From Candidatus Cloacimonadota bacterium (GTDB lineage Bacteria > Cloacimonadota > Cloacimonadia > Cloacimonadales > TCS61): DNA of 23,175 nt. Shown piece after piece: positions 9,476 to 16,708 of this stretch (positions within the stretch are counted from its first letter, which is position 1; every line of letters begins with the position of its first letter). The stretch is from positions 1 to 23,175 of the forward strand of contig DAOUUD010000006.1 of assembly GCA_030668345.1 (NCBI GenBank), given 5' to 3'. The position numbers and the translations under genes were made by a program. The notes beneath the pieces are model-generated. The model saw nothing but the letters and a program-made list of their open reading frames with translations. It was not told where the DNA came from and searched no databases.

Positions 9476-11575
9476 ATGCCAGGAGACAGCGACTTATCTG
9501 CGATTCGCAACATTGGTATAATGGCTCATATCGATGCCGGAAAGACAACTACTACCGAAAGGATGTTGTTCTATACCGGCATCATTCATAGAATGGGCGA
9601 GGTTCATGACGGAAATGCTGTTATGGACTGGATGGCTCAGGAAAAAGAACGCGGCATTACAATAACTTCTGCTGTTACTACCTGTTTCTGGAATAAAAAA
9701 CAGATCAATATAATCGATACACCCGGCCATGTGGATTTTACAGCGGAAGTTGAACGTTCTCTTAGAATTCTGGATGGTGCTGTTGGGATTTTCTGTGCTG
9801 TGGGTGGAGTGGAACCTCAATCGGAAACAGTATGGCACCAGGCCGACAGATACAAAGTCCCGCGCATTGCATACATAAATAAAATGGATCGTGCAGGTGC
9901 CGATTTTGACCACGTAGTGGATATGATCCATGACCGGCTGACCCCTAATGCACTGCCTATACAAATACCAATTGGACGGGAAGATAATTTCTATGGTATT
10001 ATCGATCTGATTTCCATGCAGGCTTTTTATTTTGACCAGCAAACACTCGGCTTAAAATATACTACCCGAGAGATCCCGGTAGAATACCAGAAAAATGCCG
10101 ATGAACACAGATCCAATCTCCTGGAACACATCTCGGAATTTAATGACGAGTTAATGGAAAAATACCTGGAAGGGAAAGATATTCCGGAAGAAGAAATTGC
10201 TGCTACAATTCAAAATGCTACAAGACACCGCCAGTTTGTACCGATTATGTGTGGTTCTTCTCTAAAAAATACAGGAGTACAATTACTCTTGGATGCAATT
10301 GTGGAATACTTGCCTTCACCTCTTGATATCCCTCCTGCAACTGGCATCAAGAAAAAAACAAATGAGAAGATCGATATTTATCCTAACATCAATGAACCTT
10401 TTTCAGCTCTTGCTTATAAAGTACAAATGGATAAATATGTAGGCAAATTGATCTACGTAAGGGTTTATTCCGGTTCTATCAAACGAAGTGGAACAATCCT
10501 GAACCAGACTACCGGGAAAAGAGAAAGAATATCACGCATCCTGCAGATGCATTCCAATAAGAAAAAAGATATCTTTGAATTAAAAGCCGGAGATATTGCC
10601 GCCCTGGTGGGACCAAAAAACATACGAACAGGAGATACAATAACAGCAATTGGTAAGGATGTTCTCTTGTCTCAGATAACTTTCCCTAATACTGTGATAT
10701 CAGTTGCTATTGAACCAAAAACCCAGGCAGATAAAGAAAACCTGGAAGAAAGTCTGCGTAAACTGGAAGAAGAAGATCCAACATTCAATGTAAATCAGCA
10801 TAAAGATACGGGTCAAACGCTTATCTCCGGTATGGGAGAATTGCACCTGGAAATAATTATCGATCGATTGCGCAGAGAATTTAACGTCCATGCTAACATA
10901 GGAATTCCTCAGGTTACTTACAGGGAAACTATCGAATCTGTGGTAGAGACAGAAGGTGAATTTATCAGAGAGTTAAGTGGTAAAGGTCACTTTGCAGTTG
11001 TTAATTTTAAACTTAGTCCGCTTAAATTGGAAGATCTTCTGCCGGGACAGAAAAACATTTTTGAAAATGCCATCACAACCGATATAATCCCACATGAATT
11101 CTGGTTTGTAATTCAGGAAAGCGCTTTGAACGCCTGCCTGGATGGTCCATTGATGAGCAGTCCTGTGGAGCGTGTAAAGATCGAGTTGATCGGAGGTAAA
11201 TCCAACGAAGTCGATTCCAGTGAAACAGCATTCAGTATAGCCTCTTCTATTGCGATAGGTAAAGGATTGCGCAAAGCAAATACTGTTATCATGGAACCTG
11301 TCATGCTGGTGAACGTAATTACTCCCGAAGATTTTGTGGGAGATATTATAGGTGATATCAATTCCAAACGCGGCAGGATAGAACACATCCGTTCCAATAC
11401 GAACAGAAAACAGGAAATCACAGCAGATATCCCCATGAGTGAACTTTTTGGCTATGCCACCAGACTGCGTTCCATCTCTCAGGGAAGGGCTATCTATACT
11501 ATGGAATATTTGAAACACGAGAAAGTACCTGCCAATATTCAGGAAAAGATCCTGAAAAAAGTGCGTGGATATTAA
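9476..11575 (+). CDS. fusA: Elongation factor G with a divergent domain IV
   Basis: This 699-residue translational GTPase drives mRNA-tRNA translocation. The P-loop AHIDAGKT is at 17-24, switch II DTPGH at 81-85 and NKMD at 135-138. The switch I region EKERGITITSA is intact, and domains II to V follow in normal order. Domain IV is unusual. The common GRGQYGHV segment reads GKGHFAVV. The tip loop that normally reads YHDVDSSE is SNEVDSSE, placing asparagine at N577 where E. coli has the histidine that enters the decoding centre. The segment ALNACLDGPLMSSPVERV recalls EF-G2-type proteins, while the rest of domains IV and V is EF-G1-like. The ATG at 9476 has only a weak AGGA 14 bases upstream. 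tuf does not follow. Confidence 0.93.
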   Translation: MPGDSDLSAIRNIGIMAHIDAGKTTTTERMLFYTGIIHRMGEVHDGNAVMDWMAQEKERGITITSAVTTCFWNKKQINIIDTPGHVDFTAEVERSLRILDGAVGIFCAVGGVEPQSETVWHQADRYKVPRIAYINKMDRAGADFDHVVDMIHDRLTPNALPIQIPIGREDNFYGIIDLISMQAFYFDQQTLGLKYTTREIPVEYQKNADEHRSNLLEHISEFNDELMEKYLEGKDIPEEEIAATIQNATRHRQFVPIMCGSSLKNTGVQLLLDAIVEYLPSPLDIPPATGIKKKTNEKIDIYPNINEPFSALAYKVQMDKYVGKLIYVRVYSGSIKRSGTILNQTTGKRERISRILQMHSNKKKDIFELKAGDIAALVGPKNIRTGDTITAIGKDVLLSQITFPNTVISVAIEPKTQADKENLEESLRKLEEEDPTFNVNQHKDTGQTLISGMGELHLEIIIDRLRREFNVHANIGIPQVTYRETIESVVETEGEFIRELSGKGHFAVVNFKLSPLKLEDLLPGQKNIFENAITTDIIPHEFWFVIQESALNACLDGPLMSSPVERVKIELIGGKSNEVDSSETAFSIASSIAIGKGLRKANTVIMEPVMLVNVITPEDFVGDIIGDINSKRGRIEHIRSNTNRKQEITADIPMSELFGYATRLRSISQGRAIYTMEYLKHEKVPANIQEKILKKVRGY

Positions 11576-11605
11576 TATTAAATTGATTTGTGATCACGAT
11601 ATTCC

Positions 11606-11635
11606 GGTTCAGGTTTTTTGCCTGAACCTTTAATT
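11606..11635 (+). terminator. Rho-independent terminator after fusA
   Basis: GGTTCAGG (11606-11613) and CCTGAACC (11621-11628) form an 8-bp stem around a TTTTTTG loop, followed by TTTAATTTATAT. It closes the rplJ-to-fusA block. The interrupted T-tract suggests moderate efficiency, and prmC starts only about 40 bases beyond the stem. Confidence 0.7.
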
Positions 11636-11652
11636 TATATTAATGTTAGATT

Positions 11653-11656
11653 GGAG
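11653..11656 (+). promoter_or_regulatory. Ribosome binding site deciding the prmC start
   Basis: GGAG lies nine bases before TTG at 11666. The longer reading from 11618 would start inside the fusA terminator and add 16 residues with no family match. Confidence 0.65.
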
Positions 11657-11665
11657 ATTTTAATA

Positions 11666-12502
11666 TTGAAAATCTGGAAAATATCAGAAATCATTAATTG
11701 GGCTACTGATCTGCTGACCAGTAAAGATATTGAAAATCCCAAACTTGATTCGGAATACATTATCGCTCATGTACTTGGAATGAGCAGGCTGGAATTGAAT
11801 CTTCACCAGGATGATGATATCACTGAAGATGATCTTGTCTTGATACAAAATATGATCTCCCGGCGGCAAAAAAATGAACCCTTACAGTACATTCTGGGTG
11901 AAACTGATTTTTACGGACTTACTTTTAAAGTTAACGAACATGTTCTCATTCCACGCCCTGAAACTGAATTGCTGGTAGAAAAGATCATTAAAGAAAATCC
12001 AGCGGTAGAAGAAATTCTTGAAATCGGGACAGGTTCCGGCGCTATTGCTATTGCTCTGGCAGCTAATATCAAAAATGTGAAAATTATAGCTGTGGATATT
12101 TCGAATGAAGCCTTGCAAGTAGCCCGTGAGAATGCTGTAAAGAACAAGGTGAATATCAATTTTTGTTTTTCTGATGTCTTTGAAAATGTGATAGGTAAAT
12201 ACGATCTGATTATTTCTAATCCACCCTATATTTCCAATAAAGAATACCAATATCTGTCCAGCGAGATAAGGGAATATGAACCCTTAATTGCACTTTTGGC
12301 TGATGATAATGGTTTAGCTTTCTACAAGAAAATCCTCTGTTCTGCAAAAGATTATTTGACGGAAAATGGAAAAATATATTTTGAAATTGGATATAGTTTA
12401 TCGGAAAGCATAAAAAAAGTAGCAGAAGAAAATGGATTCAGGAATATTGAAACAGTGAAAGACTTGAATGATTTTGATAGAATGATGGTAATTGAAGCGT
12501 GA
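11666..12502 (+). CDS. prmC: Peptide chain release factor N5-glutamine methyltransferase
   Basis: PrmC transfers a methyl group from S-adenosylmethionine to the glutamine of the GGQ motif in release factors RF1 and RF2, raising termination efficiency. From TTG at 11666 the product is 278 residues, the usual size. Residues 1 to about 80 form the helical substrate-binding domain, ending in the conserved EPLQYILGETDFYG segment. IPRPETE (95-101) follows. The SAM-binding glycine motif EIGTGSG is at 119-125 and the catalytic NPPY at 185-188. The TTG start is inferred from the upstream GGAG and from the N-terminus KIWKISEIINWA, typical of the family. murA follows after 18 bases. Confidence 0.93.
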   Translation: MKIWKISEIINWATDLLTSKDIENPKLDSEYIIAHVLGMSRLELNLHQDDDITEDDLVLIQNMISRRQKNEPLQYILGETDFYGLTFKVNEHVLIPRPETELLVEKIIKENPAVEEILEIGTGSGAIAIALAANIKNVKIIAVDISNEALQVARENAVKNKVNINFCFSDVFENVIGKYDLIISNPPYISNKEYQYLSSEIREYEPLIALLADDNGLAFYKKILCSAKDYLTENGKIYFEIGYSLSESIKKVAEENGFRNIETVKDLNDFDRMMVIEA

Positions 12503-12520
12503 AAAAAAGAGAGTTAAACA

Positions 12521-13774
12521 ATGGATAAATTTATAATCAAAGGTGGTCGGAAACTTTCCGGTGAAGTAGAAATAAGCGGCGCTAAAAATGCCATTCTGCC
12601 GATAATGGTAGCTACTTTGCTGGCAGAAGGCAGATCTGTACTTCACAATGTCCCATATTTAAACGATATTAAAATGATGGCTCATCTTTTGCGAGTTATC
12701 GGTGCCCGGGTCGAATTTCATGATAATATTTTAGAGATAGATACTTCACATGCCGGTTATTGTGAAGCGCCTTACGAGCTGGTAAGTAAAATGCGCGCCT
12801 CCATTTATGTGATGGGTCCTCTTCTGGGTCGGTTTGGAAAAGCCAGGGTTTCCTTTCCCGGAGGGTGTGCCATTGGTACGCGCCCGGTAGATCTGCACCT
12901 GGAAGCTATGGAAGCACTGGGAGCTAAGATCGAGATAGAACACGGTTATATAAATGCAAATTGCAAAAATATGAAAGGTAATAAAATCAATTTTAGTAAA
13001 GTAAGCGTGGGCGCTACCGCAAATGCCTTGATGGCGGCTGTATTGGCACAAGGTGAAACGAACATTTACAATGCCGCTCTGGAACCGGAAATTGATAGTC
13101 TGATAGATTTTTTAAACCTGATGGGTGCCAGAATAGAAGGCAAAGGCACCTCACAGTTGAAGATCACTGGAGTATCCAGACTTAAACCGGCTGAGATGGA
13201 AATGATCCCGGATAGAATAGAAGCCGGAACTTACCTGATTGCTGCAGCTATCACTAAAAGCGAGTTAACAGTTTCCAATTGTATTCCCGAACATATCCAG
13301 GCTCTTATTAACAGAATGGAAGATGCCGGTTGTTTGTTTGAGATCATGGGAAGATCCATTAAAATATTCCCACCACGAATTATAACGCCTGTAGATATTA
13401 TTACACAACCCTATCCGGATTTTCCAACCGACCTGCAGGCTCAGTTCCTGGCTTTGATGACACTGGCGGATGGTCAATGTATAGTGGAAGATACCATTTT
13501 CCCGGACAGGTTCATGCATGTGGCAGAACTGAACAGGCTGGATGCCGATATTTCTTTGGATAAAAACATTGCAACTATAAACGGTGTAGAAACACTCAGT
13601 GGTGCCGAAGTTATGGCTACCGATCTGCGTGCCAGCGCCACTCTGGTTTTGGCAGGACTTGCTGCCAGGGGACAAACCACCATTTCCCGTATTTATCATA
13701 TCGATCGCGGCTATGAACATATCGAAGAGAAACTGAAAAAACTGGGTGCAGACATTAAAAGAGTACGAGGGTAG
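12521..13774 (+). CDS. murA: UDP-N-acetylglucosamine 1-carboxyvinyltransferase
   Basis: MurA transfers enolpyruvate from phosphoenolpyruvate to UDP-GlcNAc, the first committed cytoplasmic step of peptidoglycan synthesis. The 417-residue length is typical of the EPSP-synthase-like double barrel. K22 lies in SGAKNA. The flexible loop carries C116 in PGGCAIGTRPVD, the residue alkylated by fosfomycin, so sensitivity to that drug is expected. PTDLQAQ and the C-terminal IDRGYEHIEEKL are also in place. The ATG at 12521 has only a weak purine-rich AGAGAG upstream, and the spacing from prmC suggests coupling within one transcript. A murA gene means the organism makes, or recently made, a peptidoglycan wall. 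Confidence 0.97.
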   Translation: MDKFIIKGGRKLSGEVEISGAKNAILPIMVATLLAEGRSVLHNVPYLNDIKMMAHLLRVIGARVEFHDNILEIDTSHAGYCEAPYELVSKMRASIYVMGPLLGRFGKARVSFPGGCAIGTRPVDLHLEAMEALGAKIEIEHGYINANCKNMKGNKINFSKVSVGATANALMAAVLAQGETNIYNAALEPEIDSLIDFLNLMGARIEGKGTSQLKITGVSRLKPAEMEMIPDRIEAGTYLIAAAITKSELTVSNCIPEHIQALINRMEDAGCLFEIMGRSIKIFPPRIITPVDIITQPYPDFPTDLQAQFLALMTLADGQCIVEDTIFPDRFMHVAELNRLDADISLDKNIATINGVETLSGAEVMATDLRASATLVLAGLAARGQTTISRIYHIDRGYEHIEEKLKKLGADIKRVRG

Positions 13775-13826
13775 ATCTTCCGAACGGTTTATCTAATAGA
13801 AGCTGATTAACTGAATAGGAAAAACC

Positions 13827-14867
13827 ATGAAAATCGCTGTTGCCATGAGCGGCGGAGTTGATAGCTCTGTAGCTGCAGCTATTCTGCAGAAAGAAGGACA
13901 CAATATAATCGGTGTTACAATGCAGCATTTCGAAAATGCTCGATATGGATTTTCAAAAAATGAGGGCATCGAACAGGCAATTGCAGACGCTGCCAAAGTA
14001 TGTGAAAAACTTGGAATTTTCCACCGTGTGATAGATACATCAAATGATTTCAAAAAGATAGTAGAAGAGAATTTTATTTCCGAATATTCCAAAGGTAGAA
14101 CACCCAATCCCTGCACACTTTGCAATCCAACGATAAAATGGGGTATTTTCCTGGAAGAGGTTTTAAAACTCGGTATGGAAAAGATCGCTACCGGACATTA
14201 TGTGAAACTGAGTGAAGAAGAGAAAGCTTTCCACATCTACAAAGCAGACGATAAGAATAAAGACCAATCTTACATGCTGTGGGCACTGAATCAGCAGCAG
14301 TTATCAAAGACCCAGTTCCCGCTTGCAGACCATTCAAAATCTGAAGTAAGAAAGATCGCCAAAGAAATGAAGCTTCCCGTACATGAAAAAAGTGAAAGTC
14401 AGGAAATATGTTTTATAAAAGGCCATTATGAAGATTATCTACGCCAGCATCTGGAATTAATTCCCGGTAATATTATTCTACCAACCGGAAAGATCATTGG
14501 CAGGCACCGCGGATTACCTCTTTATACAATCGGGCAGAGAAAGGGATTGAACACTCCCTGGAAAGCTCCATTGTATGTCCTAAAGCTGGATACGAAAAAG
14601 AACGAACTGGTGGTAACCGATAACCCGGATGACCTGCTCTGCAGTAGATTCCAGATAAACAAAGTGAACTGGATCGATAAAGAACCCGAAGCAGATATCT
14701 CTGTACAGATACGTTATAACAGCAAACACGTACCGGTGAAAAAACTGGAATGCAAAAAAGACACAATACAAGTAAATCTCGTGAATCCTGTAAGAGCAAT
14801 AACTCCCGGGCAATCGGCAGTATTTTACAGAGGAGAGCAACTGCTGGGTGGTGGAGTGATAGTATGA
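13827..14867 (+). CDS. mnmA: tRNA-specific 2-thiouridylase
   Basis: MnmA adenylates and then thiolates U34 of tRNAs for Lys, Glu and Gln, using sulfur relayed from a cysteine desulfurase. The 346-residue protein starts with the PP-loop SGGVDSS (8-14), which binds ATP. The two catalytic cysteines are C99 in NPCTLCN and C195 in SQEICFI. The version with an extra cysteine (NPCxxCN, C96) occurs in many bacteria and is not a defect. IGRHRGLPLYTIGQRKGL marks the central domain, and a beta-barrel with RAITPGQSAVFY ends the protein. The ATG at 13827 has AGGA about ten bases upstream. It lies 52 bases after murA, possibly in the same transcript. Confidence 0.96.
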   Translation: MKIAVAMSGGVDSSVAAAILQKEGHNIIGVTMQHFENARYGFSKNEGIEQAIADAAKVCEKLGIFHRVIDTSNDFKKIVEENFISEYSKGRTPNPCTLCNPTIKWGIFLEEVLKLGMEKIATGHYVKLSEEEKAFHIYKADDKNKDQSYMLWALNQQQLSKTQFPLADHSKSEVRKIAKEMKLPVHEKSESQEICFIKGHYEDYLRQHLELIPGNIILPTGKIIGRHRGLPLYTIGQRKGLNTPWKAPLYVLKLDTKKNELVVTDNPDDLLCSRFQINKVNWIDKEPEADISVQIRYNSKHVPVKKLECKKDTIQVNLVNPVRAITPGQSAVFYRGEQLLGGGVIV

Positions 14868-14871
14868 TTCC

Positions 14872-14892
14872 TTCCCCTTTTTCAAGGGGGAA
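14872..14892 (+). terminator. C-run/G-run hairpin after mnmA
   Basis: TTCCCC (872-877) pairs with GGGGAA (887-892), or CCCCTT with AAGGGG in a shifted register, giving a stable short hairpin four bases after the mnmA stop. No T-tract follows, so it may be an RNA-stabilising or processing hairpin instead of a true terminator. The remaining ~90 bases before wecB show no clear promoter. Confidence 0.45.
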
Positions 14893-14971
14893 TAAATCGA
14901 AAATTCTATTTAGTCGGTGTTGAATTTAAGAGAGTTGGAAAGTACATCCGTGAGAATCTGTGAGCAGAAAG

Positions 14972-14977
14972 AAAGGA
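14972..14977 (+). promoter_or_regulatory. Ribosome binding site deciding the wecB start
   Basis: AAAGGA lies six bases before ATG at 14984. An in-frame GTG at 14960 would add eight residues that do not fit the family, whose proteins begin at this first beta strand. Confidence 0.8.
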
Positions 14978-14983
14978 AAATAT

Positions 14984-16093
14984 ATGAAAAAAATTCACCT
15001 GATCGTAGGAGCCAGACCGAACTTTATGAAGATGGCTCCGCTTTACAAAGAATTTGCAAAATACCCTGAAGACTTTGAAGTGAAGCTGATCCACACCGGG
15101 CAGCACTACGACGAACGAATGAGCAAGTTCTTCTTCGATGACCTGCAAATGCCTGTTCCCGATGAATACCTGGAAGTCGGTTCCGGTACGCACGGACAGC
15201 AAACTGCAAAGATCATGGAAAGATACGAAGAAGTTCTACTAAAAAATAGACCAAACCTGGTTATAGTTGCCGGTGATGTGAATAGTACAGCCGCCTGCGC
15301 TATCGATGCTGTGAAACTGCATATCCCGGTAGCTCACCTGGAAGCCGGACTGCGCAGTTTTGCCCGCACCATGCCGGAAGAGATCAACCGCATCCTAACA
15401 GATGCCATTTCAGATTACCTGCTCACTCCTTCACCCGATGCCGATGAGAATCTGCTCAACGAAGGCGTTCCCGGAGAAAAGATATTCTTCGTAGGAAATA
15501 TTATGATCGACTCACTGGTGCAATACAAGGAGAAAGCAAAAGCATCAAACATTCTGCAGAAATTGGGATTAAATCAAAATTTTGCTCTCATCACTCTGCA
15601 CCGCCCTTCCAATGTGGACAGCGAAAAGGGACTTCTCACTATCCTCAATGCATTCGAAGAGGTTTCGAAATCGATAAAACTGGTCTTCCCTATCCATCCC
15701 CGTACAACCAAACAGATCGCAGCTTTCGGATTGGAAGATAAAGTGAAAAAAATGAAGAACCTGCTTCTTACTCCACCAATAGGCTATTATGATTTTCTTA
15801 AACTGCAAATGGAAGCAAAATTCATTCTTACCGATTCCGGCGGCATCCAGGAAGAATCCACTTACTTTGGTGTGCCGTGCCTTACATTACGACCCCAAAC
15901 CGAACGACCGATAACGATTACCGAAGGAACCAATAAACTGGTAAAACTGGAAACCGAGGATATCATCAAAGAAGCAAAAGAAATTTTAAGCGGTAATATC
16001 AAAAAAGGCAAGATCCCCAAATACTGGGACGGAAAAACTGCCGAAAGGATTGTAGATATATTTATTAAAGAAAAACAATTTGCATATAATTAA
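14984..16093 (+). CDS. wecB: UDP-N-acetylglucosamine 2-epimerase (non-hydrolysing)
   Basis: WecB interconverts UDP-GlcNAc and UDP-ManNAc, supplying N-acetylmannosamine sugars for surface polysaccharide. The 369-residue protein has the two-Rossmann-domain layout. GARPNFMKMAPL is at the N-terminus, with HTGQHYD (37-43), GDVNST including D98, AHLEAGLRSF including E120, PEEINR (131-136), and LHRPSNVD including H206. TDSGGIQEE and RPQTERPITI complete the substrate pocket. These match the non-hydrolysing type, not NeuC. The last codons, from PKYWDGKTAERIV onward, are duplicated in diverged form 618 bases downstream beyond the brnTA pair. So this gene's 3' end may have been supplied by the inserted DNA. 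No other polysaccharide genes are visible next to it. Confidence 0.95.
   Translation: MKKIHLIVGARPNFMKMAPLYKEFAKYPEDFEVKLIHTGQHYDERMSKFFFDDLQMPVPDEYLEVGSGTHGQQTAKIMERYEEVLLKNRPNLVIVAGDVNSTAACAIDAVKLHIPVAHLEAGLRSFARTMPEEINRILTDAISDYLLTPSPDADENLLNEGVPGEKIFFVGNIMIDSLVQYKEKAKASNILQKLGLNQNFALITLHRPSNVDSEKGLLTILNAFEEVSKSIKLVFPIHPRTTKQIAAFGLEDKVKKMKNLLLTPPIGYYDFLKLQMEAKFILTDSGGIQEESTYFGVPCLTLRPQTERPITITEGTNKLVKLETEDIIKEAKEILSGNIKKGKIPKYWDGKTAERIVDIFIKEKQFAYN
16016..16054 (+). repeat. wecB 3' segment, upstream copy of a diverged repeat
   Basis: These 39 bases code PKYWDGKTAERIV inside wecB. They match 16634-16672 at 33 of 39 positions, including an exact 14-base CCCAAATACTGGGA. All six mismatches are at third codon positions and silent. 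Confidence 0.9.
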
Positions 16094-16107
16094 AATATAA
16101 TTATATT
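16085..16107 (+). promoter_or_regulatory. Candidate brnTA promoter and antitoxin operator
   Basis: Two overlapping-region TATAAT hexamers occur (16085-16090 and 16096-16101). The second lies inside the perfect palindrome AATATAATTATATT (16094-16107). Ribbon-helix-helix antitoxins of the BrnA type repress their own promoter through such inverted repeats, so this is the likely operator. If the second hexamer is used, transcription would start within a few bases of the brnT ATG, and there is no Shine-Dalgarno sequence before it. A clear -35 box is not evident. Confidence 0.45.
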
Positions 16108-16113
16108 GTCATT

Positions 16114-16407
16114 ATGATGAAATTATCGTTTGTCTGGGATAATAAGAAAGCAGAAGAGAATTTGAAAAAGCATAAAATCTCTTTTGAAGAAGCACAAACA
16201 GCATTTTTTGATATTAATGCTCGAGTAATCTTTGATCCTGATCATTCTGAAGATGAAGAAAGATTTATTCTTTTAGGAATTAGTTCATCATTAAAATTGC
16301 TTGTTGTATGTCATTGTTATCGTGAAGAAGAAATGAAGATCAGATTGATCTCAGCCCGAAAGGCAAACAAAAATGAGGAAAAAGAATATAGGAGTATTTT
16401 GTTATGA
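16114..16407 (+). CDS. brnT: BrnT-family toxin (type II toxin-antitoxin)
   Basis: This small protein (97 residues, or 96 from the second ATG at 16117) belongs to the BrnT/DUF497 family of RelE-like ribonuclease toxins that block translation when free. The family pattern is clear: FVWDNKKAEENLKKHKISFEEA at the N-terminus, DPDHSEDEERF in the middle, and the C-terminal RLISARKANKNEEKEY carrying the conserved basic and acidic residues of the active region. The toxin gene precedes the antitoxin gene, as is normal for BrnTA, and the two overlap by ATGA. There is no ribosome binding site before the start, which may keep toxin synthesis low. It lies 20 bases after wecB and looks inserted. Confidence 0.9.
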   Translation: MMKLSFVWDNKKAEENLKKHKISFEEAQTAFFDINARVIFDPDHSEDEERFILLGISSSLKLLVVCHCYREEEMKIRLISARKANKNEEKEYRSILL

Positions 16408-16610
16408 GAAAAGAATATGATTTTTCAAACTCAATAAAAAATCCTTACAGTAAATATCTGAAAAAACAAGTTACATTACGTCTGGGAGTAGATGTTATCG
16501 ACTATTTTAAAAAATTAGCCGAAGAAACCGGAATCCCTTATCAGAATCTTATTAACTTGTTTCTTCAAGATTGTACGAAATCTCATAAAAAACTTAAGCT
16601 GGGTTTATAA
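16404..16610 (+). CDS. brnA: BrnA-family antitoxin
   Basis: This 68-residue protein has the ribbon-helix-helix DNA-binding fold of the BrnA/CopG type. A basic N-terminal stretch (NPYSKYLKKQ) leads into the strand VTLRLGVDVIDYFKKLAEE and the second helix TGIPYQNLINLFLQDC. Antitoxins of this type bind and neutralise BrnT and, alone or in complex, repress the shared promoter. The start codon overlaps the brnT stop (ATGA), so its translation is coupled to that of the toxin. The product is slightly short for a BrnA but shows no sign of truncation. The natural operator candidate is the palindrome at 16094-16107. Confidence 0.88.
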   Translation: MRKEYDFSNSIKNPYSKYLKKQVTLRLGVDVIDYFKKLAEETGIPYQNLINLFLQDCTKSHKKLKLGL

Positions 16611-16624
16611 TACTAATATTCACT

Positions 16625-16693
16625 GGAAATACTCCCAAATACTGGGATGGGAAAACTGCTGAGAGAATTGTGAAGATATTCAGAGAAAAGTAA
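16625..16693 (+). pseudogene. Orphan 3' end of a second wecB copy
   Basis: In one frame this stretch reads GNTPKYWDGKTAERIVKIFREK and then tandem stops (TAA TAA). It aligns with the last residues of the intact wecB upstream (KIPKYWDGKTAERIVDIFIKEK). Thirteen residues in a row are identical, and the six base differences across them are all silent. There is no start codon and no upstream coding part; brnA ends 14 bases before it. It is best read as what is left of a diverged wecB gene whose body was deleted or replaced. The ribosome binding site of the next gene follows its stop directly, so that ancestral gene probably adjoined the DUF3857 pair. Confidence 0.82.
16634..16672 (+). repeat. wecB 3' segment, downstream copy of a diverged repeat
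   Basis: This is the partner of 16016-16054 in direct orientation, 618 bases apart, with the brnT-brnA pair between them. Confidence 0.9.
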
Positions 16694-16708
16694 TAAAAAG
16701 GAGTTCAA

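Noticed and set aside
10973..11518. 181-codon - strand frame opposite fusA
   Set aside because: It is antisense to conserved EF-G domains IV and V, and the translation looks like a shadow rich in aromatic residues.
11590..11597. GTGATCAC palindrome, considered as a CRP/FNR-type site
   Set aside because: The half-sites and spacing match neither consensus, and an 8-base palindrome is expected by chance.
11618..11665. N-terminal extension of PrmC starting in the fusA terminator
   Set aside because: The 16 extra residues would be read from the terminator hairpin and do not fit the family; TTG at 11666 with GGAG upstream is better.
12853..12880. Possible fosfomycin-resistant MurA (Cys to Asp)
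   Set aside because: The loop residue is C116 in PGGCAIG, the sensitive form.
14960..14983. GTG start adding eight residues to WecB
   Set aside because: ATG at 14984 has AAAGGA at good spacing and gives the family N-terminus.
14868..14983. Another gene remnant between mnmA and wecB
   Set aside because: Apart from the hairpin, no frame gave a protein-like pattern related to a neighbouring gene.
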